DNA of 64,000 nucleotides from JBBTCJ01 sp038043285 (GTDB lineage Bacteria; Planctomycetota; Phycisphaerae; UBA1845). The stretch is from NCBI GenBank assembly GCA_038043285.1, contig JBBTCJ010000034.1, positions 1 to 64,000 of the forward strand, written 5' to 3'. The notes under the pieces were generated by a model, which saw nothing but the letters and a program-made list of their open reading frames with translations, made no database searches and was not told the origin of the DNA. Every line of letters starts with the position of its first letter. The stretch's first letter is position 1. Shown one piece after another: positions 18,348 through 26,965 of this stretch. The translations under genes and the position numbers were made by a program.

Positions 18348-18482
18348 GCTGCCGAGTTATCGACGCTAAGCGTCCCCGAATCAAGGATGGGTGGCGGCGA
18401 GGCGCCGGCGGACGATCATGGGCCAGTCCCATACCCGCCGATGGGCTTGCGGCAGGCCCACGCCGCTCCGGCGAGGGCTCAA

Positions 18483-21400
18483 CTATCGACTGGACGATCC
18501 GACGACCTCCGGCTGAGAGCCATTGGGCAAGGGCTTGCTGAACCGGCACTTGGGGTACTTGCTGCAGCCCAGGAACTGTCCCGACCGGCCCGTGCGGATC
18601 AGCATCGGTTCTCCACATTCGTCGCAGGGAATGTCGGTCTGAATGGGCTTAGGTTTCGCTTTGGCTGGGGAGGGCATCTCCGCTTCCGCTCGCTTCTTCG
18701 CCTCGCCCCGTAGGTTGGAGACGAAGGAGCACTTGGGATAGGCGGAGCAACCGAAGTACGGCCCGTACCGACCATTCCGGGCGGTGGCCTCGGCGCCGCA
18801 GTTCGGGCAGCGTAACGGTTCTTCAGGCCAAACTTCCACGACGGGTTTGCCGGTACGCGTCCAGGCAAATCCCGCCGGCGGGGGGCCAAGGGCCGCGAGG
18901 TCCACCTTGCCCTTGGCGTCGCGCGGCACGTTCTTACCGTTGCGCTTCCCGTTTTTGCCGGCGGGCTCGGACGGAGCTTCGGGAATCTGCCCGGATTCGT
19001 TGAGCGCCCGCAACTCGTCCAGCTTCTCCATGGGCATGGCGTTGCGGCAGCGCGGGAATCCGGAGCAACTGAGGAATGGACCCCGTCGGCTCTTGCGAAT
19101 CACGATCGCCCGACCGCACTTGTCACAGCGCACGCCCGCGTCTTCCGGTTTGGGTTTTTCCACGTACACGCCGTGCGGAAGCGGCTTGGTCGCCTTGCAC
19201 TTCGGGTATCCGCCGCAACCCATGAACGATCGCCCTCGGGCGAACTTCACGTTCATGGCGCCGCCGCACTCAGGACACGGCTCGTGAATCTCTTCCGGCT
19301 TCACCTTGCGTAACGGCGTGCCCGTGTCGTCGCTGGGGAGGGTGTTGCTGCAATCAGGGTATCCCGTGCAGCCCAGGAACGGCCCCAGTCGACTCTTGCG
19401 CAGGATCATGGGTTTGCCGCAAAGGGCACATGGATCCTTGGCCACGACCTCCTTCACCGGCTTGCCCTCGCTGTCCACGTTCATCGTGGTCTTGCAGTCC
19501 GGGTAGCCGCTGCACGACAGGAACCGCCCGTTCTTACCAAGGCGGTACACCATCGCCTTGCCGCATTCGCGGCAAATGTACTCGCTGGGTTCGGCGCGAG
19601 ACCGCTCCATCTCCAGGTGTGCGCGATCCAGGGAGGCACGGAACGGTTCGTAGAACTCCCGCAGTACGTGCACCCAGTCGAGGTGCGCTTCCTCAATTTT
19701 GTCCAGCTCATCCTCCATGTACGAGGTGAACTTGGGGTCCATGATTTCGGGGAAGTGTTCCAGAAGGCGATCGGTCACCACCTCGCCGCGAGCTGTCGGT
19801 TGTAGTTTCTTTTCAATCAACTCGACGTACCCGCGGTCCTGCACGGTCTGAATGATCGCGGCGTAGGTGCTCGGACGGCCGATCCCCTCGGACTCCAGCT
19901 TCTTGACCAGCGACGCCTCCGTGTACCGTGGCGGCGGATTGGAATACTGTTGTTGGGGATCGATCTGCAAGGGGGCGAGGTCCGCGCCGACAGACAGCTT
20001 CGGCAGAATGATGTCGCCGTTCTCCGTCGTTTCGTTGAGCCTCAGGAAGCCGTCAAAGACCAGGCTTCGTCCGTTCGCCCGGAACACCGCATCGCCCGCC
20101 GACGTCCCCGCGGTGATCTGCACCACGGTGCTGTCCCACTCCGCCGGGGTCATTTGGCAGGCGACGAAGCGACGCCAGATCAGCTCGTACAGCTTGTGCT
20201 GCTCGGCCGTCAGCTTGCCCTTGAGCGACTCGGGGGTTCGGCCCGCTTCCGATGGTCGGATCGCCTCGTGCGCCTCCTGGGCGCGCTTGGAGCTTTCGTA
20301 GACGTTGGCGGACGCGGGGAGGTAACGCTGCCCGAATTGCTTGTGAATGAACCCCCGCGCGGCCTCGACGGACTCACGGCTGAGATTGGTTGAGTCCGTC
20401 CGCATGTAGGTAATCAGACCGACCTGCCCTTCACCACCGCCGAGGTCGATTCCCTCATAGAGCTGCTGCGCGATCCGCATCGTCCGCGACGGTGCGAATC
20501 CCAGGGCGGTTGACGACGCCTGTTGCATCGCCGCCGTCGTAAACGGCGGATTCGGCTTGCTCAGCGTGCGTTTGGTCTGCACGTCACTGACGCGGAACTT
20601 CGGCGCCTTGCGCGGATCGATCCGCCCACGAAGAGTGATGCTCTTGAAGCCCTTGTCCGCGTAGGCTCCGAACGGGGCTTCGTCGATGCCTTCCACAACG
20701 AATCCCAACGATTCGGCGAAACTCCGTGCCGCTGCGACTGAACCGGCGACCGCGTCAGACCCACCGAATTTCACCAGCTCGGCGCCGAGCGATCCTTGTT
20801 TGGAAAGCCAGGTGTTCCGCTCCTTGCCGGTCCGCCCGTCGGCTTTCCCGGCGTGAAGGAACTTCTCCCACGAATCCCGTAGCGAATCGGCCTTCATCAC
20901 CTCGGGCGTGAACACGCCGACGATGCGCCACGACTCCTCCGGAACGAAGGCACGGATCTCACGCTCACGATCGACGATCAGACGCACGGTGACGGATTGA
21001 ACGCGACCCGCCGAAAGACCCTTGCCGAGCTTGGCTTGAAGAAGCGGACTCAGTTGGTACCCGACGATGCGATCGAGAACCCGCCGCGCCTGTTGCGCGT
21101 TGACCTTGTCCATGTCGATGGCGTGCGGGTGGGAGAAGGCGGCTTGGATGGCTTGCTTTGTGATCTCGTTGAAGACCACTCGCTGGGTGCGTTCCGGGGT
21201 CAGGTTCAACGCATGAGTCAGATGCCAGGCGATGGCCTCCCCCTCGCGGTCCAGGTCGGTGGCGAGGAAAACCATGCTCGCCTTCTCGGCGGCCTTCCTC
21301 AATCCTCCCACGACTTTCTTCTTTTCACCGAGAACCTCGTAAAGCGGTTCAAAGTCCTTGTCGAGGTCGATCCCGAGGTCATTGACCGGGAGGTCGCGCA

Positions 21401-21524
21401 CGTGCCCCATGCTGGCGAGCACCTCAAAATCGGCCCCCAGATAGCGGTTGATGGTCTTTGCCTTGGCCGGGGACTCGACGATCACCAGCGAGCGACCTGA
21501 TGGGATGGGTGTCTTCTTGGCCAC
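18483..21524 (-). CDS. topA: DNA topoisomerase I, with six C-terminal zinc ribbons
   Basis: The 1013-residue protein starts with MAKKTPIPSGRSLVIVESPA and the TOPRIM motif (ESPAKAKTI, later ATDLDREGEAIAWHL). The active-site tyrosine is in GLITYMRTDSTNLS near residue 380. After about residue 650 come six CxxC...CxxxxxxC-type zinc ribbons, starting CRECGKAM, CALCGKPM, CPECGGAM, CDKCGRAI, CPNCGAEA and CDECGEPM. E. coli TopA has three, so this tail is extended. The enzyme relaxes negative supercoils. It is divergent from the SurA/PpiD-like gene. Confidence 0.97.
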   Translation of the reverse strand: MAKKTPIPSGRSLVIVESPAKAKTINRYLGADFEVLASMGHVRDLPVNDLGIDLDKDFEPLYEVLGEKKKVVGGLRKAAEKASMVFLATDLDREGEAIAWHLTHALNLTPERTQRVVFNEITKQAIQAAFSHPHAIDMDKVNAQQARRVLDRIVGYQLSPLLQAKLGKGLSAGRVQSVTVRLIVDREREIRAFVPEESWRIVGVFTPEVMKADSLRDSWEKFLHAGKADGRTGKERNTWLSKQGSLGAELVKFGGSDAVAGSVAAARSFAESLGFVVEGIDEAPFGAYADKGFKSITLRGRIDPRKAPKFRVSDVQTKRTLSKPNPPFTTAAMQQASSTALGFAPSRTMRIAQQLYEGIDLGGGEGQVGLITYMRTDSTNLSRESVEAARGFIHKQFGQRYLPASANVYESSKRAQEAHEAIRPSEAGRTPESLKGKLTAEQHKLYELIWRRFVACQMTPAEWDSTVVQITAGTSAGDAVFRANGRSLVFDGFLRLNETTENGDIILPKLSVGADLAPLQIDPQQQYSNPPPRYTEASLVKKLESEGIGRPSTYAAIIQTVQDRGYVELIEKKLQPTARGEVVTDRLLEHFPEIMDPKFTSYMEDELDKIEEAHLDWVHVLREFYEPFRASLDRAHLEMERSRAEPSEYICRECGKAMVYRLGKNGRFLSCSGYPDCKTTMNVDSEGKPVKEVVAKDPCALCGKPMILRKSRLGPFLGCTGYPDCSNTLPSDDTGTPLRKVKPEEIHEPCPECGGAMNVKFARGRSFMGCGGYPKCKATKPLPHGVYVEKPKPEDAGVRCDKCGRAIVIRKSRRGPFLSCSGFPRCRNAMPMEKLDELRALNESGQIPEAPSEPAGKNGKRNGKNVPRDAKGKVDLAALGPPPAGFAWTRTGKPVVEVWPEEPLRCPNCGAEATARNGRYGPYFGCSAYPKCSFVSNLRGEAKKRAEAEMPSPAKAKPKPIQTDIPCDECGEPMLIRTGRSGQFLGCSKYPKCRFSKPLPNGSQPEVVGSSSR

Positions 21525-21716
21525 GATAGAGATCCAGCGTTCTCGTGCGGCGGCCCTTTCCGAGGCCCCGAACGGTTTTTGTATCGACCGTTAGGTCCGA
21601 TTACTCCATTCTGATACGCTTGGCGCGTAAGTTGGGTTGTCCCCTCAAAGGGGGCGGGGTTTATCCGCCGGCGGTCAATGTGTCAAATACCGAGTTCCGG
21701 GCCGCGCGGCTGTGAG

Positions 21717-21744
21717 TTGCTTTTTCCCCCGCCCGCCCTATACT
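21717..21744 (+). promoter_or_regulatory. Putative sigma-70-type promoter of the SurA/PpiD-like gene
   Basis: TTGCTT at 21717-21722 and TATACT at 21739-21744 are separated by 16 bases and lie about 55 bases before the start codon. This is the best match in the 275-base topA/SurA-like divergent region, where nothing else was recognised. Confidence 0.45.
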
Positions 21745-21799
21745 GAACGGTCTTGACCTGATTTTCCATAAGATCAGTTGCCGCAAGGAGTTATGCGCC

Positions 21800-23728
21800 A
21801 TGATGAAGTTTTTCCGAAAGTACAACAAGCAACTCTTGGCTCTTTTCATGGTCCTTCTGATGGTGGTCTTCATCGGGGGCAGCGCCTTGCAATCGCTGAT
21901 GGACCCGAAAATCGACTTCCAGGTGGCCAAATGCAACTTTGGGCCGATTTCCAACCTCGAGGTAAACGTGGCCAACGAAGCCACCAAACTGATGGAGTCC
22001 CTGCAGCTGGACTGGCGGCAGCGGTTCGCCGGAACGCCGTCGCCGCTGGAGACGATGGATTGGCTGCTGTTGTCGCGAGAGGCGGACAGTTTGGGCTGGT
22101 CGCCAGACGAAAGCAGCGCGCTCGCGGCGGGGGGCGATGACTCGCTGACTGCAAAGATTGACCAGATGGCCCGCGCGATGCGCGTGAAGCCCGTGGCGAT
22201 TCGCCGCGCCATGGCTGAGTACCGCGCCGTGCAGGAGGCCGCCGGGGCGATCGCCAGCGCCGCCACCCCCAGCCAGGCCGAAGTGGACTCCGCCGCACGC
22301 GACGCGCTGGAACAGGTTCGGATTCGGGCGGCGGTCCTCCCGGCCGATGCTTTCGCCGAGCCGGGCCGCAATTTTTCAGAGGACGAATTGAAAAGCCATT
22401 TTGAAACCTACCGCGACAAGGAGCGCGGCGTTGGTTTGAACTTCGGATACTACCGCCATCCCGCCATCAAAGTGCAATACCTCCGGATCGACCGCGACGC
22501 CATCGCCGAGAAACTTGGCGTCGCCAATCTGGAAAAAACGGCCCGCGCGTTCTATGACGAGAACAAAACAATGCACGCTACGTTCCGGAGAAACCCCGCG
22601 GAAATGTCGGCGCCGGACCTCGCCGGACAGGGCGACGTACCCGGTCCGCCGTCGCCGGCCATATCGCCGTATCTAGCTTGGGAGCAAGCCAAACCCGTCG
22701 CCATGAATGCCGTACGGAAGAAGCTCGCCGACGAGGCCGCCGACCAACTCGCCAATTTCGTGATTCAACTCGCTACAGCGAATTGGTTGGACTCGGAGCG
22801 GAAAGAAGACGGGTATCGGGTGCCGCCGGCCGGCGCCTCCGACCTGGGGCTTTACGAGCAACTCCTGAAACGCTTGCCGCCGAAGCTGACCTTCCCGGAC
22901 GCGGTGTCCGTCGCCAGCACGGAGTTTTTCACCGCCGAAACGGCTGACAAGGTTCCCGATCTAGGTGGCGCATCATTCCGTCCCGCGCAGGGCGTGGGCA
23001 TCCTGTTTAAGACCCTGGCGTTCAAAACTCAGGCGATTGTGCCCACGGTGCCCAAGGACGAGGGAGCCAACGCCGGAGACTACCTGGCTACGTTCCAGAC
23101 CGGTTCCTATCCAATCCGCGCGGGCGACGCCGGAAACGTGTTCATTTTCCGGATCATTGACTCGCGCCCCGGCCACGCGGCAGACTCGCTCGACGAAGTT
23201 CGCGCCGAGGTGGTTGCCGACCTTCGCACGCTCCACGGTTTTGACGCCGCCAAGCGCCGCGCCGCGTCGTTCAGAGAGTGCATGGCCTCCGACACCCTCA
23301 AGAACGCCTGTGACGCCGATGGCGAACTCGAGACTTTCCGGGCCAAGGGCCTGGGAATTGCTGCCGGCTATCTCGAGCCGCCGCCGTTTTCTCGTGTCCC
23401 GAAGTTTCTGGCGGCCCGCGGCCGCTCCCCCGACGGCATCGACGTAGGCGGGGGGTTGGGCAAGCTGCCTTCCGCGGCCGTGGAGCAGTGCTTCAGCGCT
23501 GCCAACGCAAACGATAGGACCGCCATCATCGAGGTACCTGATCGGGCGATGGTCGTCCTTGTGGAGTGGGCAGAAACGATCCACGCCGCCGAGGACGAGT
23601 TCACCAAGCTGCGTACAAATCTGTCGACGCAAATGGTCGATTTGCGCATGCGCAGCGCGCTCGCGGAATGGTTCGACCCCGAAAAGATTCGTGCCCGCAC
23701 GGGGTTTGCCTTCCAGAAGAGCAAATAG
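21800..23728 (+). CDS. Membrane-anchored SurA/PpiD-like protein
   Basis: AAGGAG sits about ten bases before the ATG. The 642-residue protein begins MMKFFRKYNKQLLALFMVLL, a single N-terminal membrane anchor at about residues 11-32, with the rest presumably periplasmic or paryphoplasmic. The layout resembles PpiD/SurA folding factors: a helical N-terminal half and, at about residues 425-500, a segment (FIFRIIDSRPGHAADSLDEV) like the end of a parvulin rotamase domain followed by a helix. A complete rotamase domain is not evident, so catalytic activity is doubtful. I would call it a chaperone-like anchored protein with moderate confidence. The gene stands alone. Confidence 0.75.
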   Translation: MMKFFRKYNKQLLALFMVLLMVVFIGGSALQSLMDPKIDFQVAKCNFGPISNLEVNVANEATKLMESLQLDWRQRFAGTPSPLETMDWLLLSREADSLGWSPDESSALAAGGDDSLTAKIDQMARAMRVKPVAIRRAMAEYRAVQEAAGAIASAATPSQAEVDSAARDALEQVRIRAAVLPADAFAEPGRNFSEDELKSHFETYRDKERGVGLNFGYYRHPAIKVQYLRIDRDAIAEKLGVANLEKTARAFYDENKTMHATFRRNPAEMSAPDLAGQGDVPGPPSPAISPYLAWEQAKPVAMNAVRKKLADEAADQLANFVIQLATANWLDSERKEDGYRVPPAGASDLGLYEQLLKRLPPKLTFPDAVSVASTEFFTAETADKVPDLGGASFRPAQGVGILFKTLAFKTQAIVPTVPKDEGANAGDYLATFQTGSYPIRAGDAGNVFIFRIIDSRPGHAADSLDEVRAEVVADLRTLHGFDAAKRRAASFRECMASDTLKNACDADGELETFRAKGLGIAAGYLEPPPFSRVPKFLAARGRSPDGIDVGGGLGKLPSAAVEQCFSAANANDRTAIIEVPDRAMVVLVEWAETIHAAEDEFTKLRTNLSTQMVDLRMRSALAEWFDPEKIRARTGFAFQKSK

Positions 23729-24056
23729 CGCGCACTCCGCTGCAACCAGGCATCGTCGAACGTGCGCCGAACACCGCGGACGACCGTTTTGCGGTGCAGC
23801 GCGACCGGCTCTGGTCTGTGTAAACTCTTGTATGTCCCTTGTCTTTGGCCCGATGACCCTCCTATAAGTGGAGCGACGCACCGGGGCATCGAACGGAATC
23901 ACGCCCACGGCATAGTGCCCCCGACTGCTCAGACGGACCTAATGAATGGGGACGGAGAATCGCTCCCTCATGAAGGCTTGACTCCCCCAAGTCGCGTCAC
24001 TTGCACCCGCCTGTGACGCGGACGACCACGGCGCCGCGGGGGGGGCCCCCCCCCCC

Positions 24057-24066
24057 NNNNNNNNNN
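24057..24066. other. Assembly gap (10 N)
   Basis: Ten undefined bases at a homopolymer-rich edge; a scaffold join whose true length is unknown. Confidence 0.99.
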
Positions 24067-24202
24067 CCGAGGCGAAGATGCGGGCCATCGGCGCGCCGGC
24101 GGTGCGCGAGCCGGCGGCGGCATACAGCTCGTTGAGGTTGCGACCGGCCCAGAACTCGCGCTCGAATTCGTCGTTCTCCCCGCGCACGCGGCGCAGCCGT
24201 TT
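24067..24202 (-). pseudogene. TolQ/ExbB-like gene fragment abutting the gap
   Basis: Reading leftward from an in-frame stop at 24205-24203, 45 codons encode NDEFEREFWAGRNLNELYAA followed by a stretch ending PMARIFAS. This matches my picture of the TolQ region between its first two membrane helices (FE..FWSG..L..LY...PMARIF). No start is present and the frame ends at the Ns. No tolR, tolA or tolB is nearby. It is either a relic or the end of a mis-joined contig. Confidence 0.55.
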
Positions 24203-24322
24203 TTACCCGGGCCGCTCCGAAACGGATCGCCCGCCGATCCCTCCCCGCGGCACCGCTGACAATGTGCCGTCCGAAAGCGATAATCTCACGGGGACGTCCA
24301 CGCCGGCGTCCGTGGTTTGGCC

Positions 24323-25222
24323 ATGAACGAGTCACCGCCCCACGTGCAGACCAAGCGAGAGATCGAGCAGTTGCTCGCTGCGCGCGGATTGCGTCCCAGG
24401 AAACGATTCGGGCAGCACTTCCTCGTCGACGGAAACCTGATGCGGACGCTGGTTGCCCGCGCGGAGATTGTTTCGACCGATTGCATCCTTGAGGTCGGCG
24501 CCGGAACCGGAGCGCTCACCGAACTGCTTGCCCAGCGTGCAGGACGCGTGGTGGCCGTCGAGATCGATCGTGACCTGCTGATCATCCTTCGCGAGCGCTT
24601 CGCCGGCGTGAACAATGTGACCTTCGTGGAGGGCGACGTTTTGGCTGCGAAGCATTCGCTTTCGGCTGAGGTGATCGCGGCCTTGGCTCGCCGGAGTGAG
24701 CACGTCGGTGTGACAAAGTTGGTCGCCAACCTTCCCTACCAGGTCGCCACCCCGCTGGTGATGAACCTGCTTCTGGACCATCCAGTCGTGACTCAGCTGT
24801 GTTTTACGGTCCAGGCGGAGGTCGGTGAGCGGATCACAGCGGACCCCGGATCAAAGGCTTTCGGGCCGCTGTCGATACTCGCGCAGCTTCTGTGCCGCAC
24901 GACGACGGTCGCTCGGCTTGGGCCGCAGGTGTTCTGGCCTCGTCCGACGGTCGATTCCGTCATGTTGTGTCTCGACGTCGGCCATTGCCCGTTTGCGGGG
25001 CGCGGGGAGCTTCGAGCTTTCGCCGCTTTCGTGCGCGAGGTTTTCGAGTATCGGCGAAAGACGCTTCGTTCAGCGCTACGCCGCGTCATCGGCGAGGATG
25101 GGATCGACCGTCTCGAAAACACGTTTGATCTGAGTCGTCGGGCGGAACAGGTTGGGATCGACGAGTGGCTTGCGCTGGCGCAATCAGCGGGCGTCTGCGG
25201 CGTGAAACCGAACGGCGCATAA
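24323..25222 (+). CDS. rsmA: 16S rRNA dimethyladenosine transferase RsmA (KsgA)
   Basis: The ATG at 24323 is preferred over a TTG two codons earlier. The 299-residue protein shows RKRFGQHFLVDGNLM, the SAM-binding LEVGAGTGALTELLA and the catalytic NLPYQVATPLVMN. It dimethylates the two adjacent adenines in the 3' hairpin of 16S rRNA. Length and motifs are normal for the family. It lies directly right of the assembly gap, so its native upstream context is uncertain. Confidence 0.95.
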   Translation: MNESPPHVQTKREIEQLLAARGLRPRKRFGQHFLVDGNLMRTLVARAEIVSTDCILEVGAGTGALTELLAQRAGRVVAVEIDRDLLIILRERFAGVNNVTFVEGDVLAAKHSLSAEVIAALARRSEHVGVTKLVANLPYQVATPLVMNLLLDHPVVTQLCFTVQAEVGERITADPGSKAFGPLSILAQLLCRTTTVARLGPQVFWPRPTVDSVMLCLDVGHCPFAGRGELRAFAAFVREVFEYRRKTLRSALRRVIGEDGIDRLENTFDLSRRAEQVGIDEWLALAQSAGVCGVKPNGA

Positions 25223-25255
25223 GGCCGGGGCCTCGTGGATCGGATCGCGGTTCGT

Positions 25256-25984
25256 TCATGGTGACGGCGGCGGGGCGTCCTCCCGCCCCGGCAAGCTCGT
25301 TCCGAACGTCGCCTCCTTGGGGTTCTCTAACCCACGGAGATCCTCAGGGTAGTCAAGGTCGTACGTCGTGCCGTCGTCGTTAGTTTCAACAGTGCGGACA
25401 AGCTCGGGGTGCGCGGCGGCCAATTGGTTGAGCGCCGTCACCGAGGCGTGAACCTCCGCACTCAGCGAGCACGGGAAGATCAGCGGATGCCCACGGCGCC
25501 CGCCGTGCGAGGCGATGATGATCCGACTGGGATCGATCGCGAAAACGCCCAGGCATCGACGGACCGAGTCGCTGGTCACGCGGGGCATGTCACCGGGGAT
25601 GACCACGACGCCGTCGAACAGATCCCTCCCGCCTCGACCTGACTCCCAGCAGTCTCGGCGATCCCCAGCGCGGAAGGCCGACGCAAGCACCCGCAATCCG
25701 ATGCGGATCGAGTCGATCATCTCGGCGTCTGGGCAATCGTTGATGGCAACCGTGACTCGCGGATCCGTCGGAAGATCAAGCTTCTCTCGCAGCGCGCCAC
25801 GCGTCACCACGACCACGCCGTCGACGCCCGCGGACAGCAGCGTTCGGACCACCGTTCCGCAAAGCGTGCTCCCTCGATAGCGAATCGCCTGCTTATCGGC
25901 CCCCATGCGCCGGCCCAGACCCGCAGCCGGCACAATCGCCCAGAAGCGAACGTCTTTCGCGCAAGAAGAACATGGATCGGTCAC
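25256..25984 (-). CDS. mocA: Molybdenum cofactor cytidylyltransferase-like (MocA/MobA-fold) nucleotidyltransferase
   Basis: A GTG at 25982-25984, five bases past the xdhC stop, is my start; an ATG at 26038 inside xdhC is the alternative. The protein has the nucleotidyltransferase signature WAIVPAAGLGRRMGADKQ, VVIPGDMPRVTSDSV and HGGRRGHPLIF. This family attaches CMP (or GMP) to molybdopterin; next to xdhC, and with a xanthine-dehydrogenase-type enzyme at 14.3 kb, the cytidylyl activity needed for that enzyme class is the likely role. Confidence 0.82.
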   Translation of the reverse strand: MTDPCSSCAKDVRFWAIVPAAGLGRRMGADKQAIRYRGSTLCGTVVRTLLSAGVDGVVVVTRGALREKLDLPTDPRVTVAINDCPDAEMIDSIRIGLRVLASAFRAGDRRDCWESGRGGRDLFDGVVVIPGDMPRVTSDSVRRCLGVFAIDPSRIIIASHGGRRGHPLIFPCSLSAEVHASVTALNQLAAAHPELVRTVETNDDGTTYDLDYPEDLRGLENPKEATFGTSLPGREDAPPPSP

Positions 25985-25988
25985 CGGA

Positions 25989-26960
25989 TCAGCCACTCCC
26001 GCCGCTGCGATGTCCGACGGTCGGCGGCATCCGCTCACTCCGGCGAACCGCCACGAGTTGCGCGGCGATGCTCACCGCGATCTCCTCAGCGGTAACCGAA
26101 CCGATGCTCAACCCGATCGGGGCGTGAACGCGGGCCAGCCGCTCTTCGTTCGCCCCCGCGCGCCGTAGGTCGTCGAGCGTCACCTTGACCTTCCGCCGGC
26201 TGCCGATCATGCCGATGTACTTCGCCGGAGAGTCCAGCACCGCCGCGAGGGCGCGTTCGTCGTGTTTGTGCCCGCGCGTGACAATGACCACATAGGTGTT
26301 TGCGTTGATTGGAAAGCCGCCCAGCATCTCGGCAATATCTCCGATAACGACCTGGATCGGGAGCGGGAAACGCTTCAGGCTGGCGTGGTCCGCGCGATCG
26401 TCCAGTACCACGACGCGAAAGCCGAGCGTGTGAACCATTTGCGCGAGAACGCGGCCGATATGACCCGCGCCGGCAATGAGCGCCGTGGGCTGCGGTTCCA
26501 GCGCGATGCGGCATAATTCGGTCGCTTCGGCGCCCGCCATCAATGCCGGCCGGTCCGGCGGGGGGGCGCGAAGGATCAGCGTGGCCGCCTCGCCTTTGAT
26601 CAACTGCCGCACCGTCGCCGCGAGGGAGTCGCCGTCGGTGCCGGGTTGCAGGATGGAGATCGTGACCTCCACCGAACCGCCGCAGATCATGCCGTCGTCG
26701 TAACCAAAATCGTGGTCTAACTCGAACGTCGCCCGTTCGTCGCGCTGAGAGGCCAGTGCCGCGTGCGCGCGCCGCCGAACGTCCGCCTCGACGCATCCGC
26801 CGCCGATCGAACCCGTCATCCGAGCCGCTTGGTCGACGCAAACGATCGTCCCGCGCGGCTGCGGAACCGATCCGCGCGTCTCGACGATGGCGCACAACGC
26901 CACCGCGCGCCCGCCCTCCAACTCATCCAGCGCCGCGCCAAGGACTTTCTCGGGGCTCAT
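25989..26960 (-). CDS. xdhC: XdhC/CoxI-family molybdoenzyme maturation protein
   Basis: The start at 26958-26960 (MSPEKVLGAALDEL) fits family N termini; the frame extends upstream into the radical SAM gene. The 323-residue protein has the N-terminal XdhC domain (ETRGSVPQPRGT, SIGGGCVEADV, MICGGSVEVTI) and a C-terminal Rossmann domain (LIAGAGHIGRVLAQ, VVIVTRGHKHDERAL, YIGMIGSRRK). XdhC proteins bind the molybdenum cofactor, support its sulfuration and hand it to xanthine-dehydrogenase-type enzymes. It begins five bases after the radical SAM stop and precedes the MocA-like gene. Confidence 0.92.
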   Translation of the reverse strand: MSPEKVLGAALDELEGGRAVALCAIVETRGSVPQPRGTIVCVDQAARMTGSIGGGCVEADVRRRAHAALASQRDERATFELDHDFGYDDGMICGGSVEVTISILQPGTDGDSLAATVRQLIKGEAATLILRAPPPDRPALMAGAEATELCRIALEPQPTALIAGAGHIGRVLAQMVHTLGFRVVVLDDRADHASLKRFPLPIQVVIGDIAEMLGGFPINANTYVVIVTRGHKHDERALAAVLDSPAKYIGMIGSRRKVKVTLDDLRRAGANEERLARVHAPIGLSIGSVTAEEIAVSIAAQLVAVRRSERMPPTVGHRSGGSG

Positions 26961-26965
26961 GTCGA

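Larger units (their letters stand above)
23729..24322. other. Intergenic stretch with assembly gap
   Basis: Between the SurA/PpiD-like gene and rsmA, bases 23729-24040 hold no recognisable gene. A run of eight G followed by eleven C immediately precedes ten Ns at 24057-24066. The right flank carries the tolQ-like fragment. The last 120 bases before rsmA show no clear promoter. Confidence 0.7.

Noticed and set aside
17940..18482. Small plus-strand genes in the DUF454/topA junction
   Set aside because: Short Arg/Ala-rich frames antisense to the DUF454 gene.
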